A DNA stretch of 64,000 nucleotides. Origin: Rubrivirga marina (lineage in GTDB: Bacteria > Bacteroidota > Rhodothermia > Rhodothermales > Rubricoccaceae). The first letter of the stretch is position 1. Each line of letters opens with the position of its first letter. The notes below the pieces were generated by a model, which searched no databases, was not told the DNA's origin, and saw only the letters and a program-made list of their open reading frames with translations. The stretch spans positions 1,106,202-1,170,201 of the forward strand of contig NZ_MQWD01000001.1 of the NCBI RefSeq assembly GCF_002283365.1, read 5' to 3'. The position numbers and the translations under genes were made by a program. Shown here in pieces: positions 34,166 to 42,597 of this stretch.

Positions 34166-36487
34166 TCAGGAGGCGCCGTTCCCGTCGCTCGTCGCGATCT
34201 GGAAGCCAATGGGGCGGCTGCCGCGCGGGTCCTCCTGCTTGAGCTGCTTCCGCATCCGCTCGTACTCCTTCTCGACCTCCGGCGTCACGCTCGGCCGCGT
34301 GTCCTCGAGCGCCCGCTCGAAGTCGCTAGAGGTGACGGTCTCGGTGTCGAGGTCGGCGCGGAGCGCCAGCAGGCCGGCCTTCCGGACGAGGTTCTCGAGG
34401 TCGGCCCCGGAGAACCGCTCGGTCCGCTCGGCGAGAGAATCGAGGTCGACGTCGTCGGCGAGCGGCATGGCGCCGGTCTGGATCTCGAGGATCCGGCGGC
34501 GGCCCTCCTGGTCGGGCACCGGCACGTACACGATCTCGTCGAACCGGCCCGGGCGGAGGAGCGCCGGGTCGAGGAGCGTCGGCCGGTTCGTCGCGCCGAC
34601 GACCACGACGCCCTGGAGCTCTTCGAGCCCGTCCATCTCCGCGAGCAGCGTGTTGACCACGCGCTCGGTCACGTTCGAGTCGCCGAACGAGCCGCCGCGG
34701 GCCGGCGCCAGCGCGTCGATCTCGTCGATGAAGATGACCGTCGGCGAGACCTGGCGGGCGCGCTTGAAAAGCTTCGACACCTGCTTCTCGCTTTCGCCGA
34801 CCCACTTGCTCAGCAGGTCGCTCGACTTCGTCGCGATAAAGTTGGCCTCGGCCTCGCGGGCGACGGCCTTCGCGAGGAGCGTCTTCCCGTTGCCGGGAGG
34901 CCCAAAGAGGAGGAAGCCACGGGCCTGGCGGATGCCGAGCCGGCGGAACGCGTCGGGGTGCTTGAGCGGGAGCTCGATACCTTCCTGGAGCTGCTGCTTC
35001 GTCTCCTCCAGCCCGCCGATGTCGTTCCAGCCGACGTTCGGGACCTGGATCTGGATCTCGCGGAGCGCGCTCGGCTGGACCCGCTTGATGGCGTCCCCGA
35101 AGTCGTCGTCCGTTACGACGAGCTCGTCGAGGACCTCGGCCGGGATCTCGTCCAGGTCGAGGTCGAGCCCGGGGAGGACGCGCCGGAGCGCAGAGATGGC
35201 GGCCTCACGCGCCAGCGCGCCGAGGTCGGCCCCGACGAACCCGTAGGTCGTCCGCGCGAGCGTCTCGAGGTCGACGCCCTCGGCGAGCGGCATCCCTCGG
35301 GTGTGGATGTTGAGGATCTCCCGGCGGCCCTGCGTGTCCGGCACGCCGATCACGATCTCGCGGTCGAACCGGCCCGGCCGGCGGAGCGCCTCGTCGATGG
35401 CGTCCGGCCGGTTCGTCGCGCCGATCACGACGACGTTGCCGCGGGCCTCCAGCCCGTCGAGGAGCGTCAGGAGCTGGGCGACGACGCGGCGCTCGGCCTC
35501 GCCGGTCTCGTCGCGCGCCGGCGCGATCGAGTCGATCTCGTCGATGAAGATGATGGCCGGCGCCTGCGCTTCGGCCTCCTCGAACACCTCGCGGAGGCGG
35601 CCCTCGCTCTCGCCGTAGTACCGGCCCATGATCTCGGGCCCGTTGATGACCGAGAAGTGGGCGTTCGTCTCGTTGGCGACGGCGCGCGCCAGCAGCGTCT
35701 TGCCGGTCCCGGGCGGTCCGTAGAGGAGCACGCCCTTCGGCGGGTCGATGCCGAGGCGGGCGAACAGCTCGGGGTGCTTGAGCGGGAGCTCGATCATCTC
35801 GCGGACCTGGTCGACCGTGTCGCCGAGGCCGCCGATGTCGTCGTAGGTGATGCCGATGGGCGGCTCGCCGTCGCTGGGCTCCTGGTACTCCGGGAGGAGC
35901 TCGATCTCGGTCTGCTCCGTGACCTGGACGATCCCGCGCGGGCTCGTGCTCGTCACGATGAGGCGGATCTCCTGGAGCCCGAACGCCCGCTGCTGGCCGA
36001 ACAGGCGCTGCGCGACCTCGGGCGGGAGGCCGGGGATCCCGTCCTGCGGGCCGGGCTGGCTGCGGTAGACGCTCGTCGAGACCGTGTCGCCGGTCACGAG
36101 CGGGCGGCCGAGGAGCGTCCGGAGGAGCGCCTGGCCGCGGCCCTGGAGGCGGACGCCCGGCTGGGCCGGCGCCAGCGTCACCCTCGCCGCCGGCTGGACG
36201 CGCGCGACGGCGACCTCGACGTGGTCGCCCATCGACACGCCGGCGTTGGCGCGGACGAGGCCGTCGAGGCGGATGATCCCGAGCCCGGCGTCGGCGGGGT
36301 AGGGCGGGAAGGCGATGGCGGCCGTCGTATTTTTCGGCCCACGGAGCTCGACGATGGCGCCGGGCGAGACGCCGAGCTCGGTCAGCGCCTCCTGGCTCAG
36401 CCGAGCGATGCTCTTGCCGAAGTCGGGGTTTTGGGCGCCGGCCACCTGGAGCCGGACGGTGTCGGTCTGAGTCGGGACTTCGGCCAT
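34166..36487 (-). CDS. CDC48/VAT-like double AAA+ ATPase
   Basis: 773 residues. A CDC48-type N-domain (about 8-185: FGKSIARLSQEALTELGV, then GPKNTTAAIAFPPYPADAG) precedes two AAA+ modules. D1 has LYGPPGTGKTLLARAVANET, FIDEIDSIAPAR and GATNRPDAIDEALRRPGRFD. D2 has FGPPGNGKTLLAKAVAREA, FIDEIDALAPARGG and GATNRPTLLDPALLRPGRFD. This is full-length CDC48/p97/VAT architecture, a hexameric unfoldase best known in archaea and eukaryotes and only scattered in bacteria. D2 Walker A has Asn in place of the usual Thr (GNGKT). The C-terminus lacks an HbYX proteasome-docking end. Single-gene unit flanked by repeats. Confidence 0.95.
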   Translation of the reverse strand: MAEVPTQTDTVRLQVAGAQNPDFGKSIARLSQEALTELGVSPGAIVELRGPKNTTAAIAFPPYPADAGLGIIRLDGLVRANAGVSMGDHVEVAVARVQPAARVTLAPAQPGVRLQGRGQALLRTLLGRPLVTGDTVSTSVYRSQPGPQDGIPGLPPEVAQRLFGQQRAFGLQEIRLIVTSTSPRGIVQVTEQTEIELLPEYQEPSDGEPPIGITYDDIGGLGDTVDQVREMIELPLKHPELFARLGIDPPKGVLLYGPPGTGKTLLARAVANETNAHFSVINGPEIMGRYYGESEGRLREVFEEAEAQAPAIIFIDEIDSIAPARDETGEAERRVVAQLLTLLDGLEARGNVVVIGATNRPDAIDEALRRPGRFDREIVIGVPDTQGRREILNIHTRGMPLAEGVDLETLARTTYGFVGADLGALAREAAISALRRVLPGLDLDLDEIPAEVLDELVVTDDDFGDAIKRVQPSALREIQIQVPNVGWNDIGGLEETKQQLQEGIELPLKHPDAFRRLGIRQARGFLLFGPPGNGKTLLAKAVAREAEANFIATKSSDLLSKWVGESEKQVSKLFKRARQVSPTVIFIDEIDALAPARGGSFGDSNVTERVVNTLLAEMDGLEELQGVVVVGATNRPTLLDPALLRPGRFDEIVYVPVPDQEGRRRILEIQTGAMPLADDVDLDSLAERTERFSGADLENLVRKAGLLALRADLDTETVTSSDFERALEDTRPSVTPEVEKEYERMRKQLKQEDPRGSRPIGFQIATSDGNGAS

Positions 36488-36584
36488 GTCGATGCGGGAT
36501 CGGGGCCGGTTCCACGAGGAGCCGCGCGCGATGTTCGGCCCCTCACGGACGCTTCAGGGAGCGAGCCCGTCGCCGCTCCGGCTC

Positions 36585-36610
36585 CCTCGGCCTCGGCGCC
36601 GAGGTGGGGC
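36585..36610. repeat. Palindromic intergenic repeat, copy 4 (short)
   Basis: Contains the perfect palindrome CCTCGGCGCCGAGG (36591-36604) and part of the outer arms. 11 bases beyond the stop of the outer-membrane beta-barrel gene. Confidence 0.65.
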
Positions 36611-36620
36611 GACCGGAGTG

Positions 36621-37319
36621 CTAAAACGTGAACGTCACGCCGAGGTGCGGGGCCAGGAAGTCCGTCCGCGACCGGCGCGGGTACACGCGGATCGTCCCGT
36701 CGCGGAACCGGTCGATGTCGCCGCGTCCGAGGAACGTCGCTTCCGTGCCCGAGAGGTAGCGGACGCGGGCGTCGAGCGAGACCGACCCGGGGCGCCCCTC
36801 ATCGGTGTCGAACGACCCGAGGCGGACCTGCACACCGAGGCCGGCGCCGGTCGTGAACGCGAGGTCGTCGTAGTTGACCGACGAGAGCGGCTCGCCGTAC
36901 CCGCTGCCGTAGTGGTCGTCGTCGCCGACGCTCGTCTCGGTGAACAGGTACGTCAGCCCGGCCACGCCGTCGACGTACGGTCGGACGGCGCCGCCGGGGA
37001 CCTGGAGCCGGAGGACCGCCAATCCCTGGGCGAGGTTGTTCGACGTCGTCACGCCGACGCGGACGTCGGGGATCGTGAGGGAGAGCGGGACTTCGCGGCG
37101 CTCGTAGCCGTAGAGCGCGACGGTCCCTTCGAGTCCGACGGCGACCGGCGAGCGTGGGACGTTGTAGAAGGCGCCGACCGCGAGCCCGCCGCCGGCCGTT
37201 CCGAGCGCGTCGGCGAACGAGCCCTGGGGGACGGCCGCGAAGCCGGAGACGGTGACCGACGGCTGGGCCGAGACGGCGACCGAGGCGAGCAAGGGCACGA
37301 GGAGGAGCAGGGTGCGCAT
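36621..37319 (-). CDS. Outer-membrane beta-barrel protein, function unknown
   Basis: 232 residues from ATG 37319. Signal peptide RTLLLLVPLLASVAVSAQ is followed by alternating amphipathic strands (VTVSGFAAVPQGSFADAL, VAVGLEGTVALYGY, FTTGAGLGVQVRLGSF). It ends in LGVTFTF with terminal Phe, the barrel-insertion signal. Size suggests an 8-10 stranded OmpW/OmpX-like barrel. No specific family could be named. Confidence 0.75.
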   Translation of the reverse strand: MRTLLLLVPLLASVAVSAQPSVTVSGFAAVPQGSFADALGTAGGGLAVGAFYNVPRSPVAVGLEGTVALYGYERREVPLSLTIPDVRVGVTTSNNLAQGLAVLRLQVPGGAVRPYVDGVAGLTYLFTETSVGDDDHYGSGYGEPLSSVNYDDLAFTTGAGLGVQVRLGSFDTDEGRPGSVSLDARVRYLSGTEATFLGRGDIDRFRDGTIRVYPRRSRTDFLAPHLGVTFTF

Positions 37320-37574
37320 GGCCAGGGGGAGAGGAGGTGTGAGCACGTTCTCTGCCGCCGCGCGCTCGCCTCAGGTCACACGGGCAAGCCCCGTTTCTGA
37401 AGGGGTTGGCGACGGGTCCGATACAGATCTCTCGCTGTCGGGCCGAGGCCCTGGGTCGAGGTCAGGTCGACCCCGACGGGCGCGCCCCGGCGAACGGAGG
37501 GCGACGGCGCGGGTTGACGTCCTCCACTTATCCCTCCGCCCGGGGATCTCGAGTCCATCCTCTACACCGTCTAC

Positions 37575-38252
37575 GTGGCCTCCATGGCCGCCGGCGCGCT
37601 CCTGTTCATTACCTGGTCTCGTGACCCGAAGGGCGTTCCGGTCTGGGAGTACCTGGTCGCCGCGATCATCCCGGTGTGGTCGGGCCTCGCCTACCTCGCG
37701 ATGGGGCTGGGCCTGGGGACCGTCGAGGTCGCCGGTCAGACGACCTATTGGGCCCGCTACGCCGATTGGGTGGTCACGACCCCGCTCCTCCTGGCGGCCC
37801 TCTGGATGACGGCGACGACGCGCTCCGACAAGCGGCCCCACGTCCCGACGCTCCTCACGCTCGTCGCCGCCGACGTGGTGATGATCCTGTCCGGTCTCGT
37901 CGCGGACCTGTCCGAGGGCAGCGCGCGCCTCGTGTTCTACGGCGTCGGCGTGGCCGCATTGGCGGTCGTGTTCTGGACGGCGTTCACGTCGCTGCGCCGG
38001 GTGGCCCATCAGGACGCCGCAGTGGGGCGGATCTACGACCGCGTCGCCCTCTACCTCGCCCTGTTCTGGGTCGGCTACCCGCTCACCTGGATCCTCGGGC
38101 CGTCGGGCTTCGGGGTCGTCGGCCAGGACGTCGACACGGCGCTGTTCATCTTGCTGCCGATCTTTTCCAAGGTCGGGTTCAGCGTCTACGACCTGAGCCT
38201 GCTCCGCCGGCTGAGCACCGAGGGCGCGCGGGTCCCGGCGCGCCCCGCTTGA
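37575..38252 (+). CDS. Xenorhodopsin (Anabaena sensory rhodopsin clade); true N-terminus lies upstream
   Basis: Retinal-binding seven-helix protein. From this GTG it has 225 residues, but homology continues upstream without a break (DLESILYTVYV from 37545), so the start is unresolved. Counting from codon 37542, the numbering matches Anabaena sensory rhodopsin as I recall it: helix C YWARYADWVVTTPLLLA with Asp75, Thr79 and Ala86 (BR Asp96 site), retinal Lys210 in LLPIFSKVGFSVYDL, Pro206 replacing the otherwise near-universal BR Asp212, and Asp217 on the cytoplasmic side. The GYPLTWILGPSGFG segment also matches. Pro206 plus Asp217 is the xenorhodopsin signature; characterised members include inward proton pumps. 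No retinal synthesis or transducer gene is adjacent. Confidence 0.88.
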   Translation: MASMAAGALLFITWSRDPKGVPVWEYLVAAIIPVWSGLAYLAMGLGLGTVEVAGQTTYWARYADWVVTTPLLLAALWMTATTRSDKRPHVPTLLTLVAADVVMILSGLVADLSEGSARLVFYGVGVAALAVVFWTAFTSLRRVAHQDAAVGRIYDRVALYLALFWVGYPLTWILGPSGFGVVGQDVDTALFILLPIFSKVGFSVYDLSLLRRLSTEGARVPARPA

Positions 38253-38383
38253 TCACCGAGCCGGGCCCGCAACGGGTGCGCCGTGGCCTCCCCGAGTGTC
38301 TCGCGGTGGGAGTTCGGGGCGGGCACGGCAGAGGAGAAGGGGCCGTCGTCCCTGTGGATCTCGCTGCGCCGAGGGTGACATCG

Positions 38384-38420
38384 CCCGCCTCGGTGGCTCC
38401 CCGGAGCCCGCCGAGGCCGG
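38384..38420. repeat. Palindromic intergenic repeat, copy 5
   Basis: CCCGCCTCGGTGGCTCC / GGAGCCCGCCGAGGCCGG nested stem. It lies 131 bases after the xenorhodopsin stop and 37 bases before the antiporter ATG. Confidence 0.75.
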
Positions 38421-38456
38421 AGGTGTGGGTACCATCGGGCGTCCCCCCGCCCCGCC

Positions 38457-39881
38457 ATGCCGCCCGAGATCGACCCGACCTGGACCAGCCTCCTCCCACC
38501 GATCCTCGCCATCGGCCTCGCCATCGGGACGCGGCAGGTGTACCTCTCGCTCGGGGCCGGCGTGTGGCTGGGCTACACGATCCTGGCCGGGTGGAACCCG
38601 CTCGCTGGCCTCGGCGGTGCCATTGAGGGGGCCGTCGGCGTGTTCGGGGACGCCGGCAACACGCGCGTGCTGTTGTTCACGCTCGTCATCGGGGCGCTCA
38701 TCGCGACGGTCGAGGCGTCGGGCGGCGTCCGCGGGTTCATCGACACGCTCGAGAAACGGGGCTGGGCGTCGTCGAAGCGCGGGGCGCGGCTGTTGTCGTT
38801 CCTCGTCGGGATCGTCATCTTCATCGAGTCGAACATCACGGTGCTCGTGGCCGGCGCCGTGTCGCGCCCGCTGTTCGACCGCCAGCGGAGCAGCCGCGAG
38901 ATGCTGGCCTACCTCATCGACTCGACGAGCGCGGCCGTCTGCATCCTCATCCCGCTCAACGCGTGGGGCGCCTACGTCCTCGGGCTCCTCAACGAGCAGG
39001 GCGTCGAGGAGCCGCTCCGCCTGTTCGTCCAGTCGATCCCGTTCAACATCTACGCCATCGCCGCGGTGCTCCTGGCCGGCGTCGTGGCCGTCACCGGCTG
39101 GGCGTGGGGACCGATGAAGCGGGCCGAGGACCGGGCCTCGCGCGGCGAGCTGTTCGATCCCGCCGCGGCGCCCGACGTGGACGAGTCGGCCCTCGTGCCG
39201 GAGCCGATCGGGACGATCCCGCCGCGCCTCGTCAACATGCTGGTGCCGCTGGGGGTGATGGTCGTCATGATGCCCGTCGGGCTCCTCGTCACGGGCGACG
39301 GCAACCTCCTCGACGGGTCGGGCTCGACGAGCGTGCTGTGGGCCGTGCTGAGTGGCCTCCTGGTGGCGTGGGTCCTCATGCTCGTCCAGCGCGGGATGAC
39401 GGTCGAGCAGCTCACGACGACCGGGCTGAAAGGGGCGGGCGGGATGCTCGGGATGGCCTTCGTGCTCCTGCTCGCCCTCTCGCTCGGGAGCATCACGCGC
39501 GAGCTGGGGGCCGGCGTCTATGTCGCCTCCGGCGTGGCCGAGGCAGGCGTGGGGCCGGCGCTCCTCTTGCCGCTCGTGTTCGTCACCGGCGCGTTCGTCG
39601 CGTTCTCGACCGGGACGAGCTGGGGCACGTTCGCCATCATGATCCCGATCGCCGTTCCGGCCGCGGCGGCGCTCGGGCTGCCGCTCGCGCCGTTCCTCGC
39701 CGCGTCGCTGGCCGGCGGCATCTTCGGCGACCACGCCTCGCCGATCTCCGACACGACGATCGTCTCGTCGCTGGCCGCCGCCACGGACCACATCTCGCAC
39801 GTCCGGACGCAGCTGCCGTACGCGCTCCTCGCGGGCAGCGTCGCCATCGTGGGGTTCGCCCTCATCGGCGCGCTCGTGTAG
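38457..39881 (+). CDS. NhaC-family Na+/H+ antiporter
   Basis: 474 residues, about 11-12 membrane helices. Conserved NhaC/ion-transporter segments include FIESNITVLVAGAVSRPLFD, AYLIDSTSAAVCILIPLNAW, AFSTGTSWGTFAIMIPIA and GGIFGDHASPISDTTIVSS. It exchanges sodium (or another cation or organic anion in some relatives) for protons across the inner membrane. It lies downstream of the xenorhodopsin on the same strand but is separated by a palindromic repeat, so co-transcription is uncertain. Substrate is inferred from family only. Confidence 0.88.
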   Translation: MPPEIDPTWTSLLPPILAIGLAIGTRQVYLSLGAGVWLGYTILAGWNPLAGLGGAIEGAVGVFGDAGNTRVLLFTLVIGALIATVEASGGVRGFIDTLEKRGWASSKRGARLLSFLVGIVIFIESNITVLVAGAVSRPLFDRQRSSREMLAYLIDSTSAAVCILIPLNAWGAYVLGLLNEQGVEEPLRLFVQSIPFNIYAIAAVLLAGVVAVTGWAWGPMKRAEDRASRGELFDPAAAPDVDESALVPEPIGTIPPRLVNMLVPLGVMVVMMPVGLLVTGDGNLLDGSGSTSVLWAVLSGLLVAWVLMLVQRGMTVEQLTTTGLKGAGGMLGMAFVLLLALSLGSITRELGAGVYVASGVAEAGVGPALLLPLVFVTGAFVAFSTGTSWGTFAIMIPIAVPAAAALGLPLAPFLAASLAGGIFGDHASPISDTTIVSSLAAATDHISHVRTQLPYALLAGSVAIVGFALIGALV

Positions 39882-39892
39882 CCGGGAGGGGG

Positions 39893-39921
39893 CCGCCTCG
39901 GCGGCTGACCCGCCGAGGCGG
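39893..39921. repeat. Palindromic intergenic repeat, copy 6
   Basis: CCGCCTCGGCGG / CCGCCGAGGCGG with a five-base loop, between the convergent antiporter and coiled-coil genes. Confidence 0.85.
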
Positions 39922-39949
39922 GCGGGGTGGCTGCGCCGCCGCTCTGCGG

Positions 39950-40138
39950 TCAGGCGCGGAGCCGCTCGTTCTCCTCGGTCAGCCGGGCGACCTCCTGGAT
40001 CGAGCCCTTGAGGTGGGCGCGGAGGTTCTCGTGCTCCTCCCGGAGGGCGGCGAGGTCGCGCTTGAGCTGGTCGATCTCGGCCTTCACCTCGCGGAGGCGG
40101 GCCTTCGGGACTCGGATCGTGTCGGCGTCGTCGCTCAT
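39950..40138 (-). CDS. Small coiled-coil protein, function unknown
   Basis: 62 residues. After MSDDADTIRVPKARLREV the whole chain is one heptad-patterned helix (IDQLKRDLAALREEHENL, IQEVARLTEENERLR). No membrane segment. It resembles small ZapB/SlyX-like helical proteins in composition only; no assignment is made. It follows the zinc-ribbon/PPC gene on the same strand by 55 bases. Confidence 0.6.
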   Translation of the reverse strand: MSDDADTIRVPKARLREVKAEIDQLKRDLAALREEHENLRAHLKGSIQEVARLTEENERLRA

Positions 40139-40193
40139 GTCGGGGCGTGGCGCCCGGCGGTGGGGTCGGCCGAAAGCTACGGCGGGGGCGGCC

Positions 40194-41777
40194 TCAGCGC
40201 CGCCCGCCGTCCGGCGCGTTGTCGATGGGCTGCGGCCGGTAGTTCTCGTCGTCGTTGGCCGGCGGCGGCGGGGTCTCGCGGCCGAGGGCGTCGGCGCCGG
40301 GCAGGCGCGGGATGTCCTCGGACGTCACGGCCGCCTCCTGCTCCAGCGTCGTGCGCGCCACGCCGCTCCCGTCCGTCGCCCCGACGATGACGCGGTACGT
40401 GCCGGCCGAGGGGAGCGTCAGGCGAAGCCGCGCGCGGTCGCCGTCGGGCGAGGCCGGCGTCCGCTCGCCGTCGGGCCCGACGAGCGTGAGCGACGGCGTG
40501 AACCCCTCGGCGCGGACCTCGAGGCGGACCCGGTCGCCGACGCGGCCGCGGATCGAGTAGGTCTGGGTGTCGCCGGCCTGGAGCGAGTCGGTCACGGCCT
40601 GGCCGTTCGTCGGGAGCGTCCGCGTCACGACCTGCTCGGGCTCCTCGGCCGCCTCGACGGCGAGCTGGACCGTGTAGGCCCCGGTCTTCCCGGCCGATTG
40701 CGACGTGACGACGAGCGTGTGCGTCCCGTCGCGCTGGGGCGTGAACACGAACGTGACCACGCCACCGGCCCGGCCCGTCTCGCCGCTCACGGCCCCGCCT
40801 GGGCCCTCCATCTGGACGACCGGCGCGAACGCGCTCGACCGGACGGTCACGGTGTGCTCGCGGCCGGCCGCGCCCGTGAACCGGTAGCGGTCGCGGAAGA
40901 AGCCCTCGACGCGCTCGCTGAACTTCCCGAGCTCGGCCTGGACCGCCGAGCCGTTCGGCGTGAGCGGGCGGACCGGGTTCTCGCTCACGATCCGGAACGC
41001 GTAGTCGCCCGTCTCGCCCGGCCGGCGCGCGGCGATGAGGATCCGGTAAAGGCCTGGCCCGCGGAGGCCGGTCACGGCCACGACGCGCGCGCCCGTGTCG
41101 GGGTCGTCGGAGAGCGTCTCGGCCTCGACGCGGTCGCCCTCGGGCGTCTCGACCACGAGGTCCGGGAAGAAGTCCTCGGAGGAGGCGCGGAAGGCGAGGA
41201 CGGCGCCGGACGAGTCGGCGGCGAACGTGTAGAGGTCCTGGTAGCGCCCGTCGGGCGTCTGGTAGTCGCCTTCGGCGAGCGAGCCCTCGACGAGGCTCGG
41301 CTCGGCGATGACGATGGCCTGGGGCCCGGTCGGGCCCGCCGGCGTGTCGTCGGTCTCGACGACGGTCGTGTCGTTGCCGTCACGGAGCATCCCCACGACG
41401 ACGATGCCGAGCACGACGAGCCCGGCCACGCCCACGGCCACGAGGAGCCACGTCAGCCAGCGGCCCTTCGGCTCCTCGGGCGGGGGCGCCGGGCGGGCGG
41501 CGCCTCGGGCGGGCGGTCGCGGCGCCGCGGTCGCAGCGCCGTCGCCTGCGCTCAGCGCGGCCGAGACGTCCCACGCGGCGGCGCGGCGGTGGCCGTTGGG
41601 GCAGCCGCCGAGGGCCTCCCACGTCTCGCGCAGCGACACGGTCCCGCACGCGTCGCACATCACGACCTCGTTGGTCGGGCGGAAGGGGGTGCGGGTCAGC
41701 GGATCGGCGACGCGGGCGCGGAGGAAGCGGGCGTCGGCGTCGGCGTCGAGGCGGTGGAACTCGGGCACGGCGGTCAC
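40194..41777 (-). CDS. Zinc-ribbon / single-TM / triple PPC-domain membrane protein
   Basis: 527 residues from GTG 41777 (a TTG at 41795 and a GTG at 41768 are alternatives). The cytoplasmic N-terminus has a Cys/His cluster (MCDACGTVS, then WEALGGCPNGH) like a RING-type or zinc ribbon. A Pro-rich linker and one membrane helix (WLTWLLVAVGVAGLVVLGIV) follow. Then come about three extracytoplasmic PPC-like beta domains, each with the GDxxxYxF / xLYRxxV pattern (YQDLYTFAADSSGAVLAFRA; DRYRFTGAAGREHTVTVRSS; TQTYSIRGRVGDRVRLEVRA). The C-terminal tail is Pro/Asn-rich. PPC domains usually sit in secreted peptidases; no protease domain is present. Function unknown. Confidence 0.8.
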   Translation of the reverse strand: MTAVPEFHRLDADADARFLRARVADPLTRTPFRPTNEVVMCDACGTVSLRETWEALGGCPNGHRRAAAWDVSAALSAGDGAATAAPRPPARGAARPAPPPEEPKGRWLTWLLVAVGVAGLVVLGIVVVGMLRDGNDTTVVETDDTPAGPTGPQAIVIAEPSLVEGSLAEGDYQTPDGRYQDLYTFAADSSGAVLAFRASSEDFFPDLVVETPEGDRVEAETLSDDPDTGARVVAVTGLRGPGLYRILIAARRPGETGDYAFRIVSENPVRPLTPNGSAVQAELGKFSERVEGFFRDRYRFTGAAGREHTVTVRSSAFAPVVQMEGPGGAVSGETGRAGGVVTFVFTPQRDGTHTLVVTSQSAGKTGAYTVQLAVEAAEEPEQVVTRTLPTNGQAVTDSLQAGDTQTYSIRGRVGDRVRLEVRAEGFTPSLTLVGPDGERTPASPDGDRARLRLTLPSAGTYRVIVGATDGSGVARTTLEQEAAVTSEDIPRLPGADALGRETPPPPANDDENYRPQPIDNAPDGGRR

Positions 41778-41909
41778 GGGCAGAGGGGCGGTCAAGCTAG
41801 CGCGCGCCGCGCGGGGCGTCCTTCACGGGACCGCCGCCAGCGGGGCCGGCGGGCCCTCTCGCGTAGCCGAGGTCCAACGCTCCGGGCCGCCCCCGTCGTC
41901 TGTCTCCCC

Positions 41910-41929
41910 CCGCCTCGGCACCGAGGCGG
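41910..41929. repeat. Palindromic intergenic repeat, copy 7
   Basis: CCGCCTCGGCACCGAGGCGG, compact copy with a minimal loop, 14 bases beyond the folE stop. Confidence 0.85.
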
Positions 41930-41943
41930 AGGCACCCGGCGGG

Positions 41944-42597
41944 CTACCCCGAGATGAGCCGCATGAACTCGGACCGCGTGTTCGCGTTGTCGAGGAAGAC
42001 GCCGCTCATGGCGCTCGTCGTCGTCATCGAGTTCTGCTTCTCGGCGCCCCGCATCATCATGCAGAGGTGCTGGGCCTCGATGACGACGGCCACGCCCTCC
42101 GGCTTCAGCACGCGGTCGACGGCGTCGCGGATCTCGAGCGTCAGCCGCTCCTGGACCTGGAGCCGCCGCGCGAACACGTCCACCACGCGCGGGATCTTGC
42201 TCAGCCCGACGATGTGCCCGTTCGGGATGTAGGCCACATGGGCCTTGCCGAAGAACGGGAGCGCGTGGTGCTCGCAGAGGCTGTAGACCTCGATGTCCTT
42301 AACGAGGACCATCTCGGAGTAGTCCTCGGCGAAGAGGGCCGAGCGCAGCACCTTGTCGGGGTCGAGCCCGTAGCCGTGCGTCAGGAATTGCCACGCTTTG
42401 GCGACGCGCTCGGGCGTCTTCAGCAGGCCCTCGCGCTCGGGGTCCTCGCCGACGAGTTCGAGCTGGCGCTTCGAGAGCGCGGCGAGCTCGGCCGTCGTGT
42501 CGTCGTGGTAGACGTCCTGCCGCTCGTAGAGGAGCGGGCTGGCGTCTTTTACGGCGAGGTCGCTCGCCCCGCCCTCGTGCTGCTCGTTACTCGCCAC
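41944..42597 (-). CDS. folE: GTP cyclohydrolase I
   Basis: 217 residues from GTG 42597. Carries [19 protein letters not shown], the zinc/active-site segments [20 protein letters not shown] and [14 protein letters not shown] (two Cys and the His ligands), and [20 protein letters not shown]. It converts GTP to dihydroneopterin triphosphate for folate or biopterin. It overlaps the upstream pterin synthase gene by 11 bases. Confidence 0.97.
   Translation of the reverse strand: MASNEQHEGGASDLAVKDASPLLYERQDVYHDDTTAELAALSKRQLELVGEDPEREGLLKTPERVAKAWQFLTHGYGLDPDKVLRSALFAEDYSEMVLVKDIEVYSLCEHHALPFFGKAHVAYIPNGHIVGLSKIPRVVDVFARRLQVQERLTLEIRDAVDRVLKPEGVAVVIEAQHLCMMMRGAEKQNSMTTTSAMSGVFLDNANTRSEFMRLISG

Noticed and set aside
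34958-36631. Long plus-strand frame opposite the CDC48-like gene
   Set aside because: Arg/Asp/Leu-biased shadow translation caused by high GC; the minus strand carries full AAA+ motifs.
37542-38252. Bacteriorhodopsin, xanthorhodopsin or sensory rhodopsin I as the rhodopsin type
   Set aside because: Pro at the Asp212 site, the cytoplasmic Asp seven residues after the Schiff-base lysine, and the GYPxxWIxGPSGFG segment point to the xenorhodopsin clade.
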